From contig JAEDJT010000003.1 of the NCBI GenBank assembly GCA_016296185.1, positions 9,599 through 73,598 of the forward strand: 64,000 nt of DNA. The letters run 5' to 3'. Made by a program: the position numbers and the translations under genes. Under the pieces are notes generated by a model. The model did no database searches and was not told the origin of the DNA. It saw only the letters and a program-made list of their open reading frames with translations. Source of the stretch: Bacilli bacterium. GTDB taxonomy: Bacteria > Bacillota_I > Bacilli_A > RF39 > UBA660. Positions 1 to 8,641 of the stretch are shown one piece after another; within the stretch, counting starts at the first letter, position 1, and each line of letters begins with the position of its first letter.

Positions 1-710
1 TATATAACTCTTCCCTCACCGATCATGATTATTCTCTTAGCTAATGCTTCGATGTCACTCATATCGTGAGTGGTTAGAATAACTGTCACTTTTTGTTCTT
101 TATTAATTTTTTTAATAAAGTCTCTTACTATTTGTTTAGATAATGCATCCAACCCTATTGTAGGTTCATCTAAAAATAGTATTTTAGGTTCATGTAAAAG
201 TGATGCAGCTATTTCACAGCGCATTCTTTGTCCAAGACTTAATTGTCTTACTGGGACTTGAATGATATCTTCAATGTTTAATAATTGTACTAGATATTTT
301 TTTCTTTCTTGAAATTTTTCATCATCTATGGAATAAATATCTTTTAGAAGATCGAATGTATCTTCTGCTGGAATATCCCACCATAGTTGACTTCTTGCTC
401 CAAATACAACTCCGATTTTGGAAACGAATTCTTTTCTACTTTTCCAAGGTGTTAGGCCGTCTATTGTGACATTTCCTTTATCGGGTATTAAAATACCAGA
501 CAATATTTTGATAGTTGTTGATTTTCCCGCACCGTTTTTTCCTATGTAACCAAGAATACTACCTTCTTCAATCTCAAAAGATATATCTTTAATTGCATCT
601 ATATAAAGATATTCTCTTTTCAAGAATGACTTTAAAGTTTCTTTTAGTCCACTTTTCTTTTTTGAAACTTTAAAGGTTTTACTTATGTGCGCAACATTGA
701 TGAAAGACAT
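1..710 (-). CDS. ABC exporter ATP-binding protein (3' end cut by window edge)
   Basis: This is the ATPase subunit of an ABC-2-type exporter that would power export through a partner permease lying beyond the window. The reading frame is open from the ATG at 710 to the window edge. It shows Walker A GKNGAGKST at about residues 57-65, the signature LSLGQRMRCE, Walker B ILFLDEPTIGLD and the H-loop TTHD. The N-terminal stretch rich in Lys before the first strand and the segment GARSQLWWDIP resemble the COG4586 group of uncharacterised ABC-2 ATPases. The start is supported by AGGAAGGAGTG upstream. The gene ends outside the window, so the substrate cannot be judged. Family assignment is sure; the transported substrate is unknown. 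Confidence 0.9.
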   Translation of the reverse strand, partial: MSFINVAHISKTFKVSKKKSGLKETLKSFLKREYLYIDAIKDISFEIEEGSILGYIGKNGAGKSTTIKILSGILIPDKGNVTIDGLTPWKSRKEFVSKIGVVFGARSQLWWDIPAEDTFDLLKDIYSIDDEKFQERKKYLVQLLNIEDIIQVPVRQLSLGQRMRCEIAASLLHEPKILFLDEPTIGLDALSKQIVRDFIKKINKEQKVTVILTTHDMSDIEALAKRIIMIGEGRVI

Positions 711-740
711 TTTTTCACTCCTTCCTCTAACCTTTTTAAC

Positions 741-795
741 ACGAAAAAAACCACATATTTTTATTATGCAGACTATAACGCAAAAAACCACATAT
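741..795. repeat. Two 18-bp direct repeats in the ABC gene leader
   Basis: ACGAAAAAAACCACATAT at 741-758 recurs as ACGCAAAAAACCACATAT at 778-795 with one mismatch and a 37-bp period. They sit just upstream of the exporter ATPase, between likely promoter elements and its start codon. Paired direct repeats here could be operator sites for a regulator of the exporter. The repeats are seen directly; the function is inferred. Confidence 0.5.
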
Positions 796-870
796 TGCTA
801 TGTAGGTACCCTGTTGTAAAATAAAAATGTAATTTTCTTGTAAAAAAAGTCAATTTCATTGTAAGACTAA

Positions 871-901
871 AACAAAAAGAATGCAATAGATTTATTGCAT
901 T
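871..901 (-). terminator. Terminator of the GNAT gene
   Basis: The 9-bp stem AATGCAATA/TATTGCATT with a 4-base loop is followed on the minus strand by CTTTTTGTTTT. The last codons of the acetyltransferase form one arm of the stem. Confidence 0.75.
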
Positions 902-1347
902 TTTCTATATTTTGAATATCTAATTATTGTTTCTTTTTCATATCCAGCATTTTTAGCTACCTTTTGACTTCCTATATTATCATTGCAAATAATTAATGAT
1001 AACTTGTTAATGTCTTCATATGTTTTTAATACTTCATATGTAAATTCTCTTAGTAGATTTGTACATAAGTGTTTACCTCTATATTCAGGTATTAATCCAT
1101 AGCTAATAGTACATTTATTATCTACTGACATTAATGATATATATCCAATAGGTTTATCTTCATAATAAACTATAAAAGCTTTATTCTTTTTATCATATAT
1201 ATATAATTCATTTAATAATTCAATTTCTTTTGATAAATCATATAAATATTTATGTGATAATTTATCATTCCATAATTGAATAATAATAGATCTATGTTCT
1301 TGTTTTGAATCACTATAATTTTCTAATCTAAATGATTTTAGTTCCAT
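892..1347 (-). CDS. GNAT family N-acetyltransferase
   Basis: A cytoplasmic 151-residue protein of the GNAT acyl-CoA transferase fold. The N-terminal half has the strand FIVYYEDKPIGYISL. The middle has the acetyl-CoA binding loop region LIPEYRGKHLCTNLL, which matches the R/Q-x-x-G-x-G/A pattern loosely because the second Gly is replaced. The C-terminal IGSQKVAKNAGYEKE matches the common N-x-x-S-x-x-x-x-K-x-G-F ending. I chose the ATG at 1347 because GGTG lies six bases upstream. A longer version would begin at a GTG that is itself part of that ribosome-binding site. The acyl acceptor (amino acid, ribosomal protein or antibiotic) cannot be read from sequence. Confidence 0.8.
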   Translation of the reverse strand: MELKSFRLENYSDSKQEHRSIIIQLWNDKLSHKYLYDLSKEIELLNELYIYDKKNKAFIVYYEDKPIGYISLMSVDNKCTISYGLIPEYRGKHLCTNLLREFTYEVLKTYEDINKLSLIICNDNIGSQKVAKNAGYEKETIIRYSKYRKMQ

Positions 1348-1402
1348 ATAAATCACCAGTGATTAATTATATTATTACTTATATAATTTAGCAAATTTTA
1401 AT

Positions 1403-1430
1403 AAAAAAATAGGACTTATAGTCCTATTTT
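1403..1430 (-). terminator. Terminator of the oxidoreductase gene
   Basis: Stem AAAATAGGACT/AGTCCTATTTT with a 3-base loop, followed by T residues on the minus strand, just after the stop at 1424. Confidence 0.75.
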
Positions 1431-2494
1431 AAATATTCGTCTAATGGTTTAATACGATATGTTGGTTCTGGTAATTGACTTGTAGGAATAAATCCAGATT
1501 CTGCATTAATTACATCAGGAATTCTGTTAACTATATCAGCACATGTTAATTCAACAGTAGCTGGTTGTTTTACTGTTATTGTTGTTTCAGGTTCACCAAT
1601 TACAGTCCATTCATTTGTATCAACTTCATCTGGTGCATATACTTTTCCAATACATTCTGCTTCTAGAATAATACCTTCTTCTGTTTCTGCAGTAACTACT
1701 GCTGACATACCAGTAGCATCTCCAGCTTTAATTGTCATACCTAATGTTGAAGATTCTAAATCTTCTTCACAAGTTTGTGGTACACACACTTGAGATGTTT
1801 TAGTAATATGTAATCCTAACTTATCAGCTAACCATCCTACTGTATTCCACATATATGATGGTGCATAGTCACCTGATTCAATAATTGCTTTTCTTTCTTC
1901 TTCACTCATTCTATCAACTGCTGCTATTTCTTTATCAAACTTTTCTAAAGAATATCCTGCACCATGAGCTTCTGCTAATGCAATACCATAATCTTCTACA
2001 TTATAAGAAGATGATCCTTTAATTTTAGCAATTTTATGTGTTGTGCCTGATAATACTGAGATTAGATTACCCCAGAATATATCTTGATATCCACTACCTG
2101 TTATTGTACATTTATTTGCTTTAGCTACTACGTCTAATTCTTTCCATAATGTTGGATTTGAATTTGATGCAAAGAATGCTTCTTCACATGTTGTAATAAC
2201 ATTTACACCGTTTGATAAACAAATTCTTGCTACATCTCTAATGTCTTTTAATAAACTCATTGTAGTTATAATAGCAATATCAGGTAATGATTCTTTTAAA
2301 TATATATCTAGTTCTTTTAAACTTCTAATCATTACATCTTTTGGTTTTTCAATTTCCATTATTTCACTAATGTCTTTTCCTATTACATTAGGATTGATAT
2401 CTACTGCTCCTACTATTTCTGCATCATGTTCATATACATATCTCATTGTATATTTACTCATTTTACCGCAACCGATTTGAAATACTTTAATCAT
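1424..2494 (-). CDS. NAD(P)-binding oxidoreductase, dihydrodipicolinate reductase / amine dehydrogenase-like
   Basis: A 356-residue cytoplasmic dehydrogenase. The N-terminus has a Rossmann start, FQIGCGKMSKYTMRYV, followed by the acidic strand end AEIVGAVDINP, suggesting NAD(H) or mixed cofactor use. The next part, SNGVNVITTCEEAFF, resembles the DapB/DAP-dehydrogenase-like family in which a substrate domain follows the Rossmann domain. At about 350 residues it is longer than DapB (about 240-270) and matches the length of 2,4-diaminopentanoate dehydrogenase-like enzymes, so a role in amino-acid catabolism is more likely than lysine synthesis. The start has GGAGTG upstream. It stands alone between two terminators. 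The family is reasonably clear; the exact substrate is not. Confidence 0.6.
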   Translation of the reverse strand: MIKVFQIGCGKMSKYTMRYVYEHDAEIVGAVDINPNVIGKDISEIMEIEKPKDVMIRSLKELDIYLKESLPDIAIITTMSLLKDIRDVARICLSNGVNVITTCEEAFFASNSNPTLWKELDVVAKANKCTITGSGYQDIFWGNLISVLSGTTHKIAKIKGSSSYNVEDYGIALAEAHGAGYSLEKFDKEIAAVDRMSEEERKAIIESGDYAPSYMWNTVGWLADKLGLHITKTSQVCVPQTCEEDLESSTLGMTIKAGDATGMSAVVTAETEEGIILEAECIGKVYAPDEVDTNEWTVIGEPETTITVKQPATVELTCADIVNRIPDVINAESGFIPTSQLPEPTYRIKPLDEYLK

Positions 2495-2579
2495 GTTTTC
2501 ACTCCATTCTTATAATAAAATTATAACTCATATATTGTTAATAACTATCAAATTATCCACAATATTTTTTTCTTTACGT

Positions 2580-2609
2580 AAAATAAACAGATATTAATCA
2601 ATATCTGTT
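2580..2609 (-). terminator. Terminator of the AAA+ gene
   Basis: The 10-bp stem AACAGATATT/AATATCTGTT overlaps the stop codon at 2594-2596 and is followed on the minus strand by TATTTTACG. Confidence 0.7.
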
Positions 2610-3805
2610 AAGTCTACTTGTTCTTCTTCAATTAAATCACTGAAGTCAATTTTAAATTTTTCAATAGCTTTCTTTTTAGCATCTTCATATATATTTCTTG
2701 CATTAGCTACTGCTTTATATATATGTTTTATTCTACATACGTTTTCATTATCAAATAATGCATATGTAAAGGCATTGGAAACTATTGTTAAGCAAATGTC
2801 AGGATATCTACTTGATATTTCGTAAATTCTTTTGTATTCGTCTGTCATATCAACAATAAACTTCATTATTCTTTCTATAACATATTCTGTATATTCAAAA
2901 TGTACACCTGTTTTTGCTTCAATTTTTGGATATGTTCCCATTAGTATTTTTACACATGTTTCTTGGTCAGCTTCTGCTACATCAATTTTTTGGAATCTTC
3001 TTAAGAATGCTCTATCTTTCAAAATATATTGTTCATATTCTTCATCAGTAGTGGCACCAATCATTTTGATTTCTCCACGGTCTAATCCAGCTTTAAACAT
3101 GTTGGCAAAGTCTATTCCACCTTCTCCACCCTCTTTGTTTACTAATACGTGAGTTTCATCTAAGAATAGAATTGTTTTTGGAGAATTAGCTAATTCTTTT
3201 ACTAACAAATCTACTCTACTTTCTTGTTGTCCTTCACTTTCTGTTTTTCCTAATAATGAAGTTACATTTAATTTATATATTTTATAACCTAATAATGCAT
3301 CAGGTACCATACCATTAATAATTCTATATGCTACTCCTTCAACAATAGAAGTTTTACCTACACCTGCTTTACCAACTAATAATGCACTTTTTTCTGGAGT
3401 TAATAAAGTCATAATAACTTGTTTTATTTCTTCATCTCTACCAATAGATGGATCAGTTATATATTCTCTGTCAGTTAAATTTTGTGCATATCTTTCTAGT
3501 ATGCTTACTTTACCATTATATATTCCTACTGGTTCATTTTTTGTTTCTATTGGTTCACTAACAATTGCTGATTCTTCATTTATTGTAGATTCTTCAACAG
3601 TATCTTCAATTACAGGTTCTTCAATAGGTTCTTCAATAATTTCTTCTACTACTGGTTCTTCTGGAACATATAATTCTTCTACAGGTTCTTCAACTTTTTC
3701 AATTATTGGTCTTTCAAATTTATTAACAACTGGAGTTGAAATATCTAATGAATCTATATCATTATTACTATTAGGTCCAATTGAGTATCTTATTGGTTCT
3801 GCCAT
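2594..3805 (-). CDS. Stand-alone ClpA/ClpB-type AAA+ ATPase with acidic N-terminus
   Basis: A 403-residue protein. Residues 1-95 are acidic and rich in Glu, Pro and Val (repeats like EEPVEEP), probably disordered. They replace the usual Clp N-domain. Residues from about 120 onward match the first AAA+ module (D1) of ClpA/B/C: Walker A GKAGVGKT, Walker B ILFLDETH (normally ILFIDEIH), sensor 1 IGATTDEEY and the arginine-finger segment DRAFLRRFQ. There is no second AAA+ domain and no ClpP-binding loop, so it is unlikely to be a canonical unfoldase of a protease. It may remodel a specific partner or assemble a structure. The start is set by GGTG six to seven bases upstream. Domain identity is strong; the partner is unknown. 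Confidence 0.8.
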   Translation of the reverse strand: MAEPIRYSIGPNSNNDIDSLDISTPVVNKFERPIIEKVEEPVEELYVPEEPVVEEIIEEPIEEPVIEDTVEESTINEESAIVSEPIETKNEPVGIYNGKVSILERYAQNLTDREYITDPSIGRDEEIKQVIMTLLTPEKSALLVGKAGVGKTSIVEGVAYRIINGMVPDALLGYKIYKLNVTSLLGKTESEGQQESRVDLLVKELANSPKTILFLDETHVLVNKEGGEGGIDFANMFKAGLDRGEIKMIGATTDEEYEQYILKDRAFLRRFQKIDVAEADQETCVKILMGTYPKIEAKTGVHFEYTEYVIERIMKFIVDMTDEYKRIYEISSRYPDICLTIVSNAFTYALFDNENVCRIKHIYKAVANARNIYEDAKKKAIEKFKIDFSDLIEEEQVDLTDID

Positions 3806-3834
3806 AATATATCACCAATACCATTATATCAAAT

Positions 3835-3858
3835 AAAAAAAGGATTTAACATCCTTTT
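3835..3858 (-). terminator. Terminator of the PH-domain gene
   Basis: Stem AAAAGGAT/ATCCTTTT with a 5-base loop. It overlaps the stop at 3857-3859 and ends in a T run on the minus strand. Confidence 0.7.
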
Positions 3859-4261
3859 ATACTTTATCAAAATATGTAATTTTTCTTTCCATTACATCTG
3901 CTTCAATAGCATCACGTAATATCTTTCTTACTTTTTCTGCATTTCTAACATTTTTAATATATTTTTTGTAATGATTTCCTTCAGTAGTTTCACTATGTGT
4001 ATCAACAGTAACTTCTATAGTTCCTATACCTAAGATTCTTTGATATAAACTAATAGTCATATCTGGATCTTTTAATAAGTATAATTCTATTGTATTTGTT
4101 TCTTGTTTAAAAAATCCTGTTTTAATAATTAATTCATCTTTAGTAATTTGATAATAAGTAAAATTTAAATGTATTTTACTTAAAAATCTTTGCCATAATC
4201 CTGCTGGTTGATCTTCCCATATTATTTCGAAATCTACATCTTTTAATTCTTTTTTTGCCAT
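3857..4261 (-). CDS. Bacterial PH-domain (bPH2-like) protein
   Basis: A 134-residue protein without membrane segments. The segment YYQITKDELIIKTGFF followed by ETNTIELYLLKDPDM and RILGIGTIEV is the characteristic strand pattern of bPH2 (DUF304/YdbT-type) domains: a first strand setting the handedness, then the loop describing which interactions hold it. bPH2 domains are usually fused to membrane segments, so this soluble version is a little unusual. The start at 4261 follows GGTG by six bases. Lies between the AAA+ gene and an amidoligase-like gene, all on the minus strand but separated by terminators. Function unknown. Confidence 0.65.
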   Translation of the reverse strand: MAKKELKDVDFEIIWEDQPAGLWQRFLSKIHLNFTYYQITKDELIIKTGFFKQETNTIELYLLKDPDMTISLYQRILGIGTIEVTVDTHSETTEGNHYKKYIKNVRNAEKVRKILRDAIEADVMERKITYFDKV

Positions 4262-4295
4262 TTTAATCACCTTTTTAAATTATATCATATATTTA

Positions 4296-5126
4296 TTATA
4301 AACCTAAGTATTGATCCATAAAATATGTTTGGTCATCTATATTAGTATATATATTATTTACTAGTTTTAATGCTTTTTCTTTTTTTTCTAATTCATAGTT
4401 TTCTAATAAATATGTTATTCCATATCTTTCTATATACTTATTTAGCTCATTTAAAGAACATTTATTACTTTTTGAGTATTCTATTAGGTAATAGAATAAA
4501 GTAATGTAATTTTGCCATAAAATAGGGTTTAATGTACTATTTGGTGTTCTAAACTCTATTAAATCTTTTTGTTCTTTAAAACATATACCAGATCTTTTTT
4601 GATCTGTGTATTTTGCTATCATATATTCTTCGTCTTTTAGAAATGTTTTCATCTCTAAAATTATAGGATATGCATAAGTAGTTAAAGAGGTTCTAAATTC
4701 TGTATCTTCTCCTTTAGAGAATCTATAAATAATATCTTCATACATAGCAAATAATTTTAAAAATTTTACTTTATCAGCATCTGTAGGAAGTAAGCTACCA
4801 TCAAAATTTATTTGAAAACTACTTCTTTCTAGTACTGGATTTAATTTTTGAAATGCTTCAGCAATATTTTTTAACATAATCCATGTATTTTTGTCATTTC
4901 TTAATACTGGAGAAACTAATTCAGCATTATTATATTTAGCTAATGATTGGTCTTCTTTTACTTGCCATTTTTTAGAATAATTACCTAAAACTCTTTGTGC
5001 GGTTTTTAATGATACATTCTCTAATTCTATTTCTAATCCAAAGTTTATATTTGATGGAATTGTTAATTTCGATCTGTATGTTGTTGGATTATTTTTTAGA
5101 CAATTTAATAAATTTTCTGAAGTCAT
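4296..5126 (-). CDS. Amidoligase-like protein with altered active site
   Basis: A 276-residue protein with the order of motifs seen in the Amidoligase_2 family (glutamine-synthetase-like COOH-amine ligases): FGLEIELE at about residues 29-36, then a D-x-S-like block KEDQSL, AELVSPVLR, and finally IEFRTPNSTLNP. The family normally has an H-x-H motif in the middle (GxHVHV). Here the equivalent stretch reads SSFQINFD, so both His are replaced. The metal- and ATP-related Glu residues at the first motif remain. It may be a degenerate or specialised ligase. A second family member with intact HVHVGT lies at 35993. The ATG at 5126 has GGTG six bases upstream and its own promoter. Confidence 0.65.
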   Translation of the reverse strand: MTSENLLNCLKNNPTTYRSKLTIPSNINFGLEIELENVSLKTAQRVLGNYSKKWQVKEDQSLAKYNNAELVSPVLRNDKNTWIMLKNIAEAFQKLNPVLERSSFQINFDGSLLPTDADKVKFLKLFAMYEDIIYRFSKGEDTEFRTSLTTYAYPIILEMKTFLKDEEYMIAKYTDQKRSGICFKEQKDLIEFRTPNSTLNPILWQNYITLFYYLIEYSKSNKCSLNELNKYIERYGITYLLENYELEKKEKALKLVNNIYTNIDDQTYFMDQYLGL

Positions 5127-5145
5127 TTAAATCACCTGATATGGT

Positions 5146-5174
5146 ATTTTATTACTAAGTATATTTAAAGTCAA
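5146..5174 (-). promoter_or_regulatory. Promoter of the first amidoligase-like gene
   Basis: TTGACT (5169-5174) and TAAAAT (5146-5151) on the minus strand with a 17-bp spacer, about 20 bp before the start codon. Confidence 0.65.
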
Positions 5175-5265
5175 AAAATTGTATATATTCACTTATACAT
5201 CAAATAATTCACGTTTTTAATTATACGAATAGTGTAGTTGTTTTAGTTTTATAATTTCATAGCAC

Positions 5266-5292
5266 GAAAAAAGCACTTATTTCTAAGTGCTT
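5266..5292 (-). terminator. Terminator of tRNA-Asn
   Basis: Stem AAGCACTTA/TAAGTGCTT with the loop GAAA, followed by TTTTTTCG on the minus strand. Confidence 0.85.
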
Positions 5293-5303
5293 ACAATTTC
5301 TAA

Positions 5304-5379
5304 TGGCGCCTGATGTAGGACTCGAACCTACGACCTAACGGTTAACAGCCGTGCGCTCTACCGACTGAGCTAATCAGGC
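5304..5379 (-). tRNA. tRNA-Asn (GUU), CCA encoded
   Basis: A 76-base cloverleaf with acceptor stem GCCTGAT/ATCAGGC, discriminator G and encoded CCA. It has the A-box TAGCTCAG, the anticodon loop CTGTTAA with anticodon GTT, and the T-arm GTAGGTTCGAGTCCTAC. It forms its own transcription unit, with a promoter upstream and a hairpin terminator downstream. The 322-base gap between the coding genes on either side is filled by this unit and by the promoter of the next gene. Confidence 0.97.
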
Positions 5380-5390
5380 ATTGCTCTTTA

Positions 5391-5418
5391 ATTATAGCAT
5401 TCTTATAATTAAAGTCAA
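5391..5418 (-). promoter_or_regulatory. Promoter of tRNA-Asn
   Basis: TTGACT (5413-5418) and TATAAT (5391-5396) on the minus strand with a 16-bp spacer. The mature tRNA begins about 12 bp further on. Confidence 0.85.
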
Positions 5419-5449
5419 TAAAAATTTTAAATTTTTTTTAATTTTTTAT

Positions 5450-6007
5450 TTATTTTATTATTTCTTGAGGAATTTCTAGTGTTTTACAGTTAAATAATGA
5501 TGCTTGGTTTCTTGTTAAGTTGGCATTTAATATTATAACTGTATTACCTTCACTACTCAATTCATTATCTTTTTCTACTGGTAATTCAGGATTTGCACCA
5601 GATATTTTTAATTTAAATTGATATGTATAATAGTTATCTGTTACTTCTTTAACATATTTAACATCATATACTTGATATGTTTCCCAAGTTTTTATTTGTT
5701 TCCAACTTACTAATTGATCTTTAGTATAGTTATCTAATACTTCATCAATATGTTTTTTTATTATATCTTCTTTATCTTCTTTTACTAAAAAATATGGTTC
5801 TTCTGTTTCATTATTTTCATTATTATTTGTTTGTTGTGGTGGTTCTGGATTTTTTATTTCTTGAATTGCTTCTTTTACATCAGACTTTATTGTTTGATCT
5901 GCAGACATAGAATGAACATAATCTATAGCACTAATTCCTACACATATAATTGCAGCAAATAATGATAAATATATAATATAATCTAATCTCTTCTTTTTAC
6001 TTTTCAT
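5450..6007 (-). CDS. Membrane-anchored protein of unknown function
   Basis: A 185-residue protein not recognised as a family. After a basic start (MKSKKKR) there is one membrane segment at about residues 12-28 (IIYLSLFAAIICVGISA). It is followed by a linker rich in Asn, Glu and Pro, then a predicted extracellular domain (from about residue 70) with the block TWETYQVYDVKYVKEV. There is no lipobox. The start at 6007 is preferred because it follows AGGTGA; a GTG three codons earlier overlaps that site. It precedes tRNA-Asn and follows the LemA-like gene in the same direction. Confidence 0.6.
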   Translation of the reverse strand: MKSKKKRLDYIIYLSLFAAIICVGISAIDYVHSMSADQTIKSDVKEAIQEIKNPEPPQQTNNNENNETEEPYFLVKEDKEDIIKKHIDEVLDNYTKDQLVSWKQIKTWETYQVYDVKYVKEVTDNYYTYQFKLKISGANPELPVEKDNELSSEGNTVIILNANLTRNQASLFNCKTLEIPQEIIK

Positions 6008-6049
6008 ATCCTTCACCTATATTGATTATATAATAAAAGCTAAGATTTC

Positions 6050-6080
6050 ACAATAAAAGGACAGTTTATTTACTGTCCTT
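6050..6080 (-). terminator. Terminator of the LemA-like gene
   Basis: The 9-bp stem AAGGACAGT/ACTGTCCTT overlaps the stop at 6066 and is followed by TTTATTG on the minus strand. Confidence 0.7.
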
Positions 6081-6830
6081 ATTTAAATCATCTAAATTTA
6101 TACTTGGTTTTATAGTAGAATCACTATGTTCTATTACTATTTCTGCATCTTCTTTTTTCTTAGGAAGATCTTCCAATAAAACATTTTCTCTTCTCATTAA
6201 TTGTTTATTTAAATTTGCTAATGAATCAATTTCAGGTTCTTCTTCTTCAAACGCTTCAAAATCATTACTATATGTATCTTTTTTTGGTGTATCAAATAAT
6301 ATATATTGTGATGGTAATTGTAATATACTAACTAAATATTGCATTGGAAATTCTAATGCTTTTTCGTTATATCTAAATGCTAAAGTATTATACTCTTTTC
6401 TAGCAAATTCTAATCCATTATCAATTGATTCTATTTCTTCTGTTGTAAATGTTTGAAATGAATTAATTTGATCTAATTTTGGGAATCTGTTTAAATCTAA
6501 TTTTGAATTTAATTTTAGTTTATTTATTTTATTACTTACATCTACATAGTTATTTAATGTACCACCTATTCCAGGTTCTATTATTTTATCTATTCTTTTT
6601 AATTCTATTTGAATTTCTTCTATTAAATATTCATCTAATAAATCCATTACTATATTCTTATATTTTTTAAATCTTTCATCTAAGTAAGGATATAATCTTT
6701 CCTTGAATTTTTCTTGGACTGTATGACTTTCTTCTTTTAAAGCTTTATATTTTATATAAATATAAAACATAGAACCTATGAATAAAAATATATACCATCT
6801 ATCAAATACAAAATTAAATAAATCGCGCAT
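6066..6830 (-). CDS. LemA-like membrane protein
   Basis: A 254-residue protein with one N-terminal membrane segment (about residues 9-25) and then a mostly helical region. The block FARKEYNTLAFRYNEKALEFP at about residues 143-163 matches the LemA hallmark, in which A-R-x-x-YN is followed by a second YN and FP. The C-terminal 70 residues are acidic and look disordered, an extension beyond the usual 185-residue LemA. LemA proteins have an N-terminal transmembrane helix and a helical-bundle domain of uncertain function. The start follows GGTG by seven bases. Family call is likely, not certain. Confidence 0.6.
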   Translation of the reverse strand: MRDLFNFVFDRWYIFLFIGSMFYIYIKYKALKEESHTVQEKFKERLYPYLDERFKKYKNIVMDLLDEYLIEEIQIELKRIDKIIEPGIGGTLNNYVDVSNKINKLKLNSKLDLNRFPKLDQINSFQTFTTEEIESIDNGLEFARKEYNTLAFRYNEKALEFPMQYLVSILQLPSQYILFDTPKKDTYSNDFEAFEEEEPEIDSLANLNKQLMRRENVLLEDLPKKKEDAEIVIEHSDSTIKPSINLDDLNKDSK

Positions 6831-6869
6831 TTATAATCACCTATTCTTTAGTAATTATAACATATTTTT

Positions 6870-7520
6870 TTATTTAGTTTTAAACATATTTATAAATTCT
6901 TTAGGATATGGTGTTATAAAATCATATTCTCTATTTTTTAATTTAAAATTGATATGATATGCATGTAAACACATTCTTCTTATTGGGTTAGATTTTGAAC
7001 CATATTTTTTATCTCCTAATATCGGATTTCCTAGATTACTTAATTGTACTCTTATTTGATTTTTTCTACCTGTTTTGATATTAATTTTAACTAAAGAGTA
7101 TGCTCTACTTGTTTCTAATACTTCATATTCAGTAATTGCTAATTTTCCTCTTCTTTTATCTTTTGTTATATATACATTATGAGTTTTATCTTCTATTAAA
7201 TAATTTGTTAATGTTCCTTTTTTATTTGGCAATTTACCTTCTACTACACAGATATATTCTCTAGTAACATTTTCCCATATATTTTGTATTTCTATTTTTT
7301 TATTTTGATTTTTACTAAATATTACTAACCCTGATGTATCTTTATCTAGTCTATGAACTATAAATATTTTATTTCTAGCAAATTGTTTTTTTACATAATC
7401 ACTAGCTTCTCTATATAGCGTTCTATTTTTTTCTTTGTCTGTAGCTATAGTTAGTAGTCCTGATTCTTTATCAACTACTAATAGTTCTTTATCTTCATAA
7501 ATAATATTCATTTTTTTCAC
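6870..7520 (-). CDS. RluA-family 23S rRNA/tRNA pseudouridine synthase
   Basis: A cytoplasmic enzyme of about 216 residues that isomerises uridine to pseudouridine in structured RNA. The catalytic motif HRLDKDTSGL is intact, with the active Asp in the position typical of RluA enzymes. It is followed by the conserved strands GRKNQIRVQLSNLGNPILGDKKYG and the late block RMCLHAYHINF. There is no S4 domain at the N-terminus, as in the shorter RluA/TruC-type members. The GTG at 7520 (VKKMNII) fits best, since GGGGTGAT lies just upstream; an ATG three codons later is also possible. Which uridine it modifies cannot be told from sequence. Confidence 0.9.
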   Translation of the reverse strand: MKKMNIIYEDKELLVVDKESGLLTIATDKEKNRTLYREASDYVKKQFARNKIFIVHRLDKDTSGLVIFSKNQNKKIEIQNIWENVTREYICVVEGKLPNKKGTLTNYLIEDKTHNVYITKDKRRGKLAITEYEVLETSRAYSLVKINIKTGRKNQIRVQLSNLGNPILGDKKYGSKSNPIRRMCLHAYHINFKLKNREYDFITPYPKEFINMFKTK

Positions 7521-7612
7521 TTTAATCACCCCAAATGTCTTACGTATTATAACATATTAATTTGATTTTTTGCTTATTTAGTAGTAAATTATTTGATTAT
7601 TAGGAGTGGTTT

Positions 7613-8611
7613 GTGGTGGAATGTATTACTAAAAGAAAAACAATTAATGCTAAAAGAAAAGAATTGTTAGAATATATTAAAAAGAATCCTAACAAATTAA
7701 TTCATATGGATAAAAGTGATTTGGAAGAATTATTATTTGAAACAAATTATGCATTAGGATTTGATTCTAATAGCTGGGGAAATGAATGGTTTAATTTAAA
7801 AGGTTTTAAATCTGCAGAAGAATTAACTTCTACATATAAATCTATGAATGATGTAAAAAAATATGGTATATTAGCCAAATTCCCAGTTTGGACTGGTGAT
7901 TTTTTAAAACATATTGATCTTAGCGAAGTTGATTGGTCAAATGTTGTATGGGATCCAGAAGTTATAAGTGAATTTGATATTCAATGGTTATATGATATGG
8001 AAGAATTCGAATATATTACAAAGCCTCAAGCTATTCCAAGTTGTATCGATACTGAATGCGATTTTTGTGTTAACTTATCTGGTACAAACGCTATTATAGA
8101 TTTTAACGAATCATTCTCTGCTAAATTATTTAAGAATGGTATTAATAATTTACTTAATATTAATTTTAATGGTGTTAATCTTTCTAAATCTAATACAAAG
8201 AGTATTACATCAATTGGTAATTGTGATTTAAGATATACTGGTTTTGTTGTTAATAGAGATGATTTTGTTGCTAATTCAAGTGATTTAAGAACATTAAATT
8301 TAGCTGGAATCAAATCATTATTTATGGCGGGATTTAGTGATAATGATAATTGTACTTGTTATTTTGAAAATTGTAATGTTGCTGATACTGGTCTATATAT
8401 TTATTCTCATATGTTAGAACAAGGAAAGAATTTTTATACTAGTAAATTTGCCGAAGATATTGAAAAAGGGTTCTATGATAATTGTACAATTAATTTAGGA
8501 ATCATTGATTTAAACGATGATTTAGATGATTATGATGATTACGATGATGATAATAATTTTGATGACGATGATTTAAATGATGGTTTTGATTTTGGATTTA
8601 GAAGACATTAA
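7613..8611 (+). CDS. Unknown protein with Asp-rich tail
   Basis: A 332-residue protein that I do not recognise. The N-terminal 130 residues have hydrophobic and Trp-rich blocks (SWGNEWFNLKGF, VDWSNVVWDPE). The middle has phrases like ININFNGVNLSKSN and NCDLRYTGF, which hint at a pentapeptide-repeat-like or beta-helix stretch. The last 35 residues are almost only Asp, Tyr and Asn, which would bind divalent cations or stay disordered. No membrane segment or signal peptide is present. AGGAGTGG precedes the GTG start. It runs opposite to both neighbours and shares a terminator with the next gene. Confidence 0.65.
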   Translation: MVECITKRKTINAKRKELLEYIKKNPNKLIHMDKSDLEELLFETNYALGFDSNSWGNEWFNLKGFKSAEELTSTYKSMNDVKKYGILAKFPVWTGDFLKHIDLSEVDWSNVVWDPEVISEFDIQWLYDMEEFEYITKPQAIPSCIDTECDFCVNLSGTNAIIDFNESFSAKLFKNGINNLLNINFNGVNLSKSNTKSITSIGNCDLRYTGFVVNRDDFVANSSDLRTLNLAGIKSLFMAGFSDNDNCTCYFENCNVADTGLYIYSHMLEQGKNFYTSKFAEDIEKGFYDNCTINLGIIDLNDDLDDYDDYDDDNNFDDDDLNDGFDFGFRRH

Positions 8612-8640
8612 AAAAAAGAATTCATAAGAATTCTTTTTTT
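8611..8640. terminator. Bidirectional terminator
   Basis: A perfect 13-bp stem AAAAAAAGAATTC/GAATTCTTTTTTT with a 4-base loop. It serves the plus-strand acidic-tail gene and the minus-strand gene ending at 8642. Confidence 0.85.
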
Positions 8641-8641
8641 A

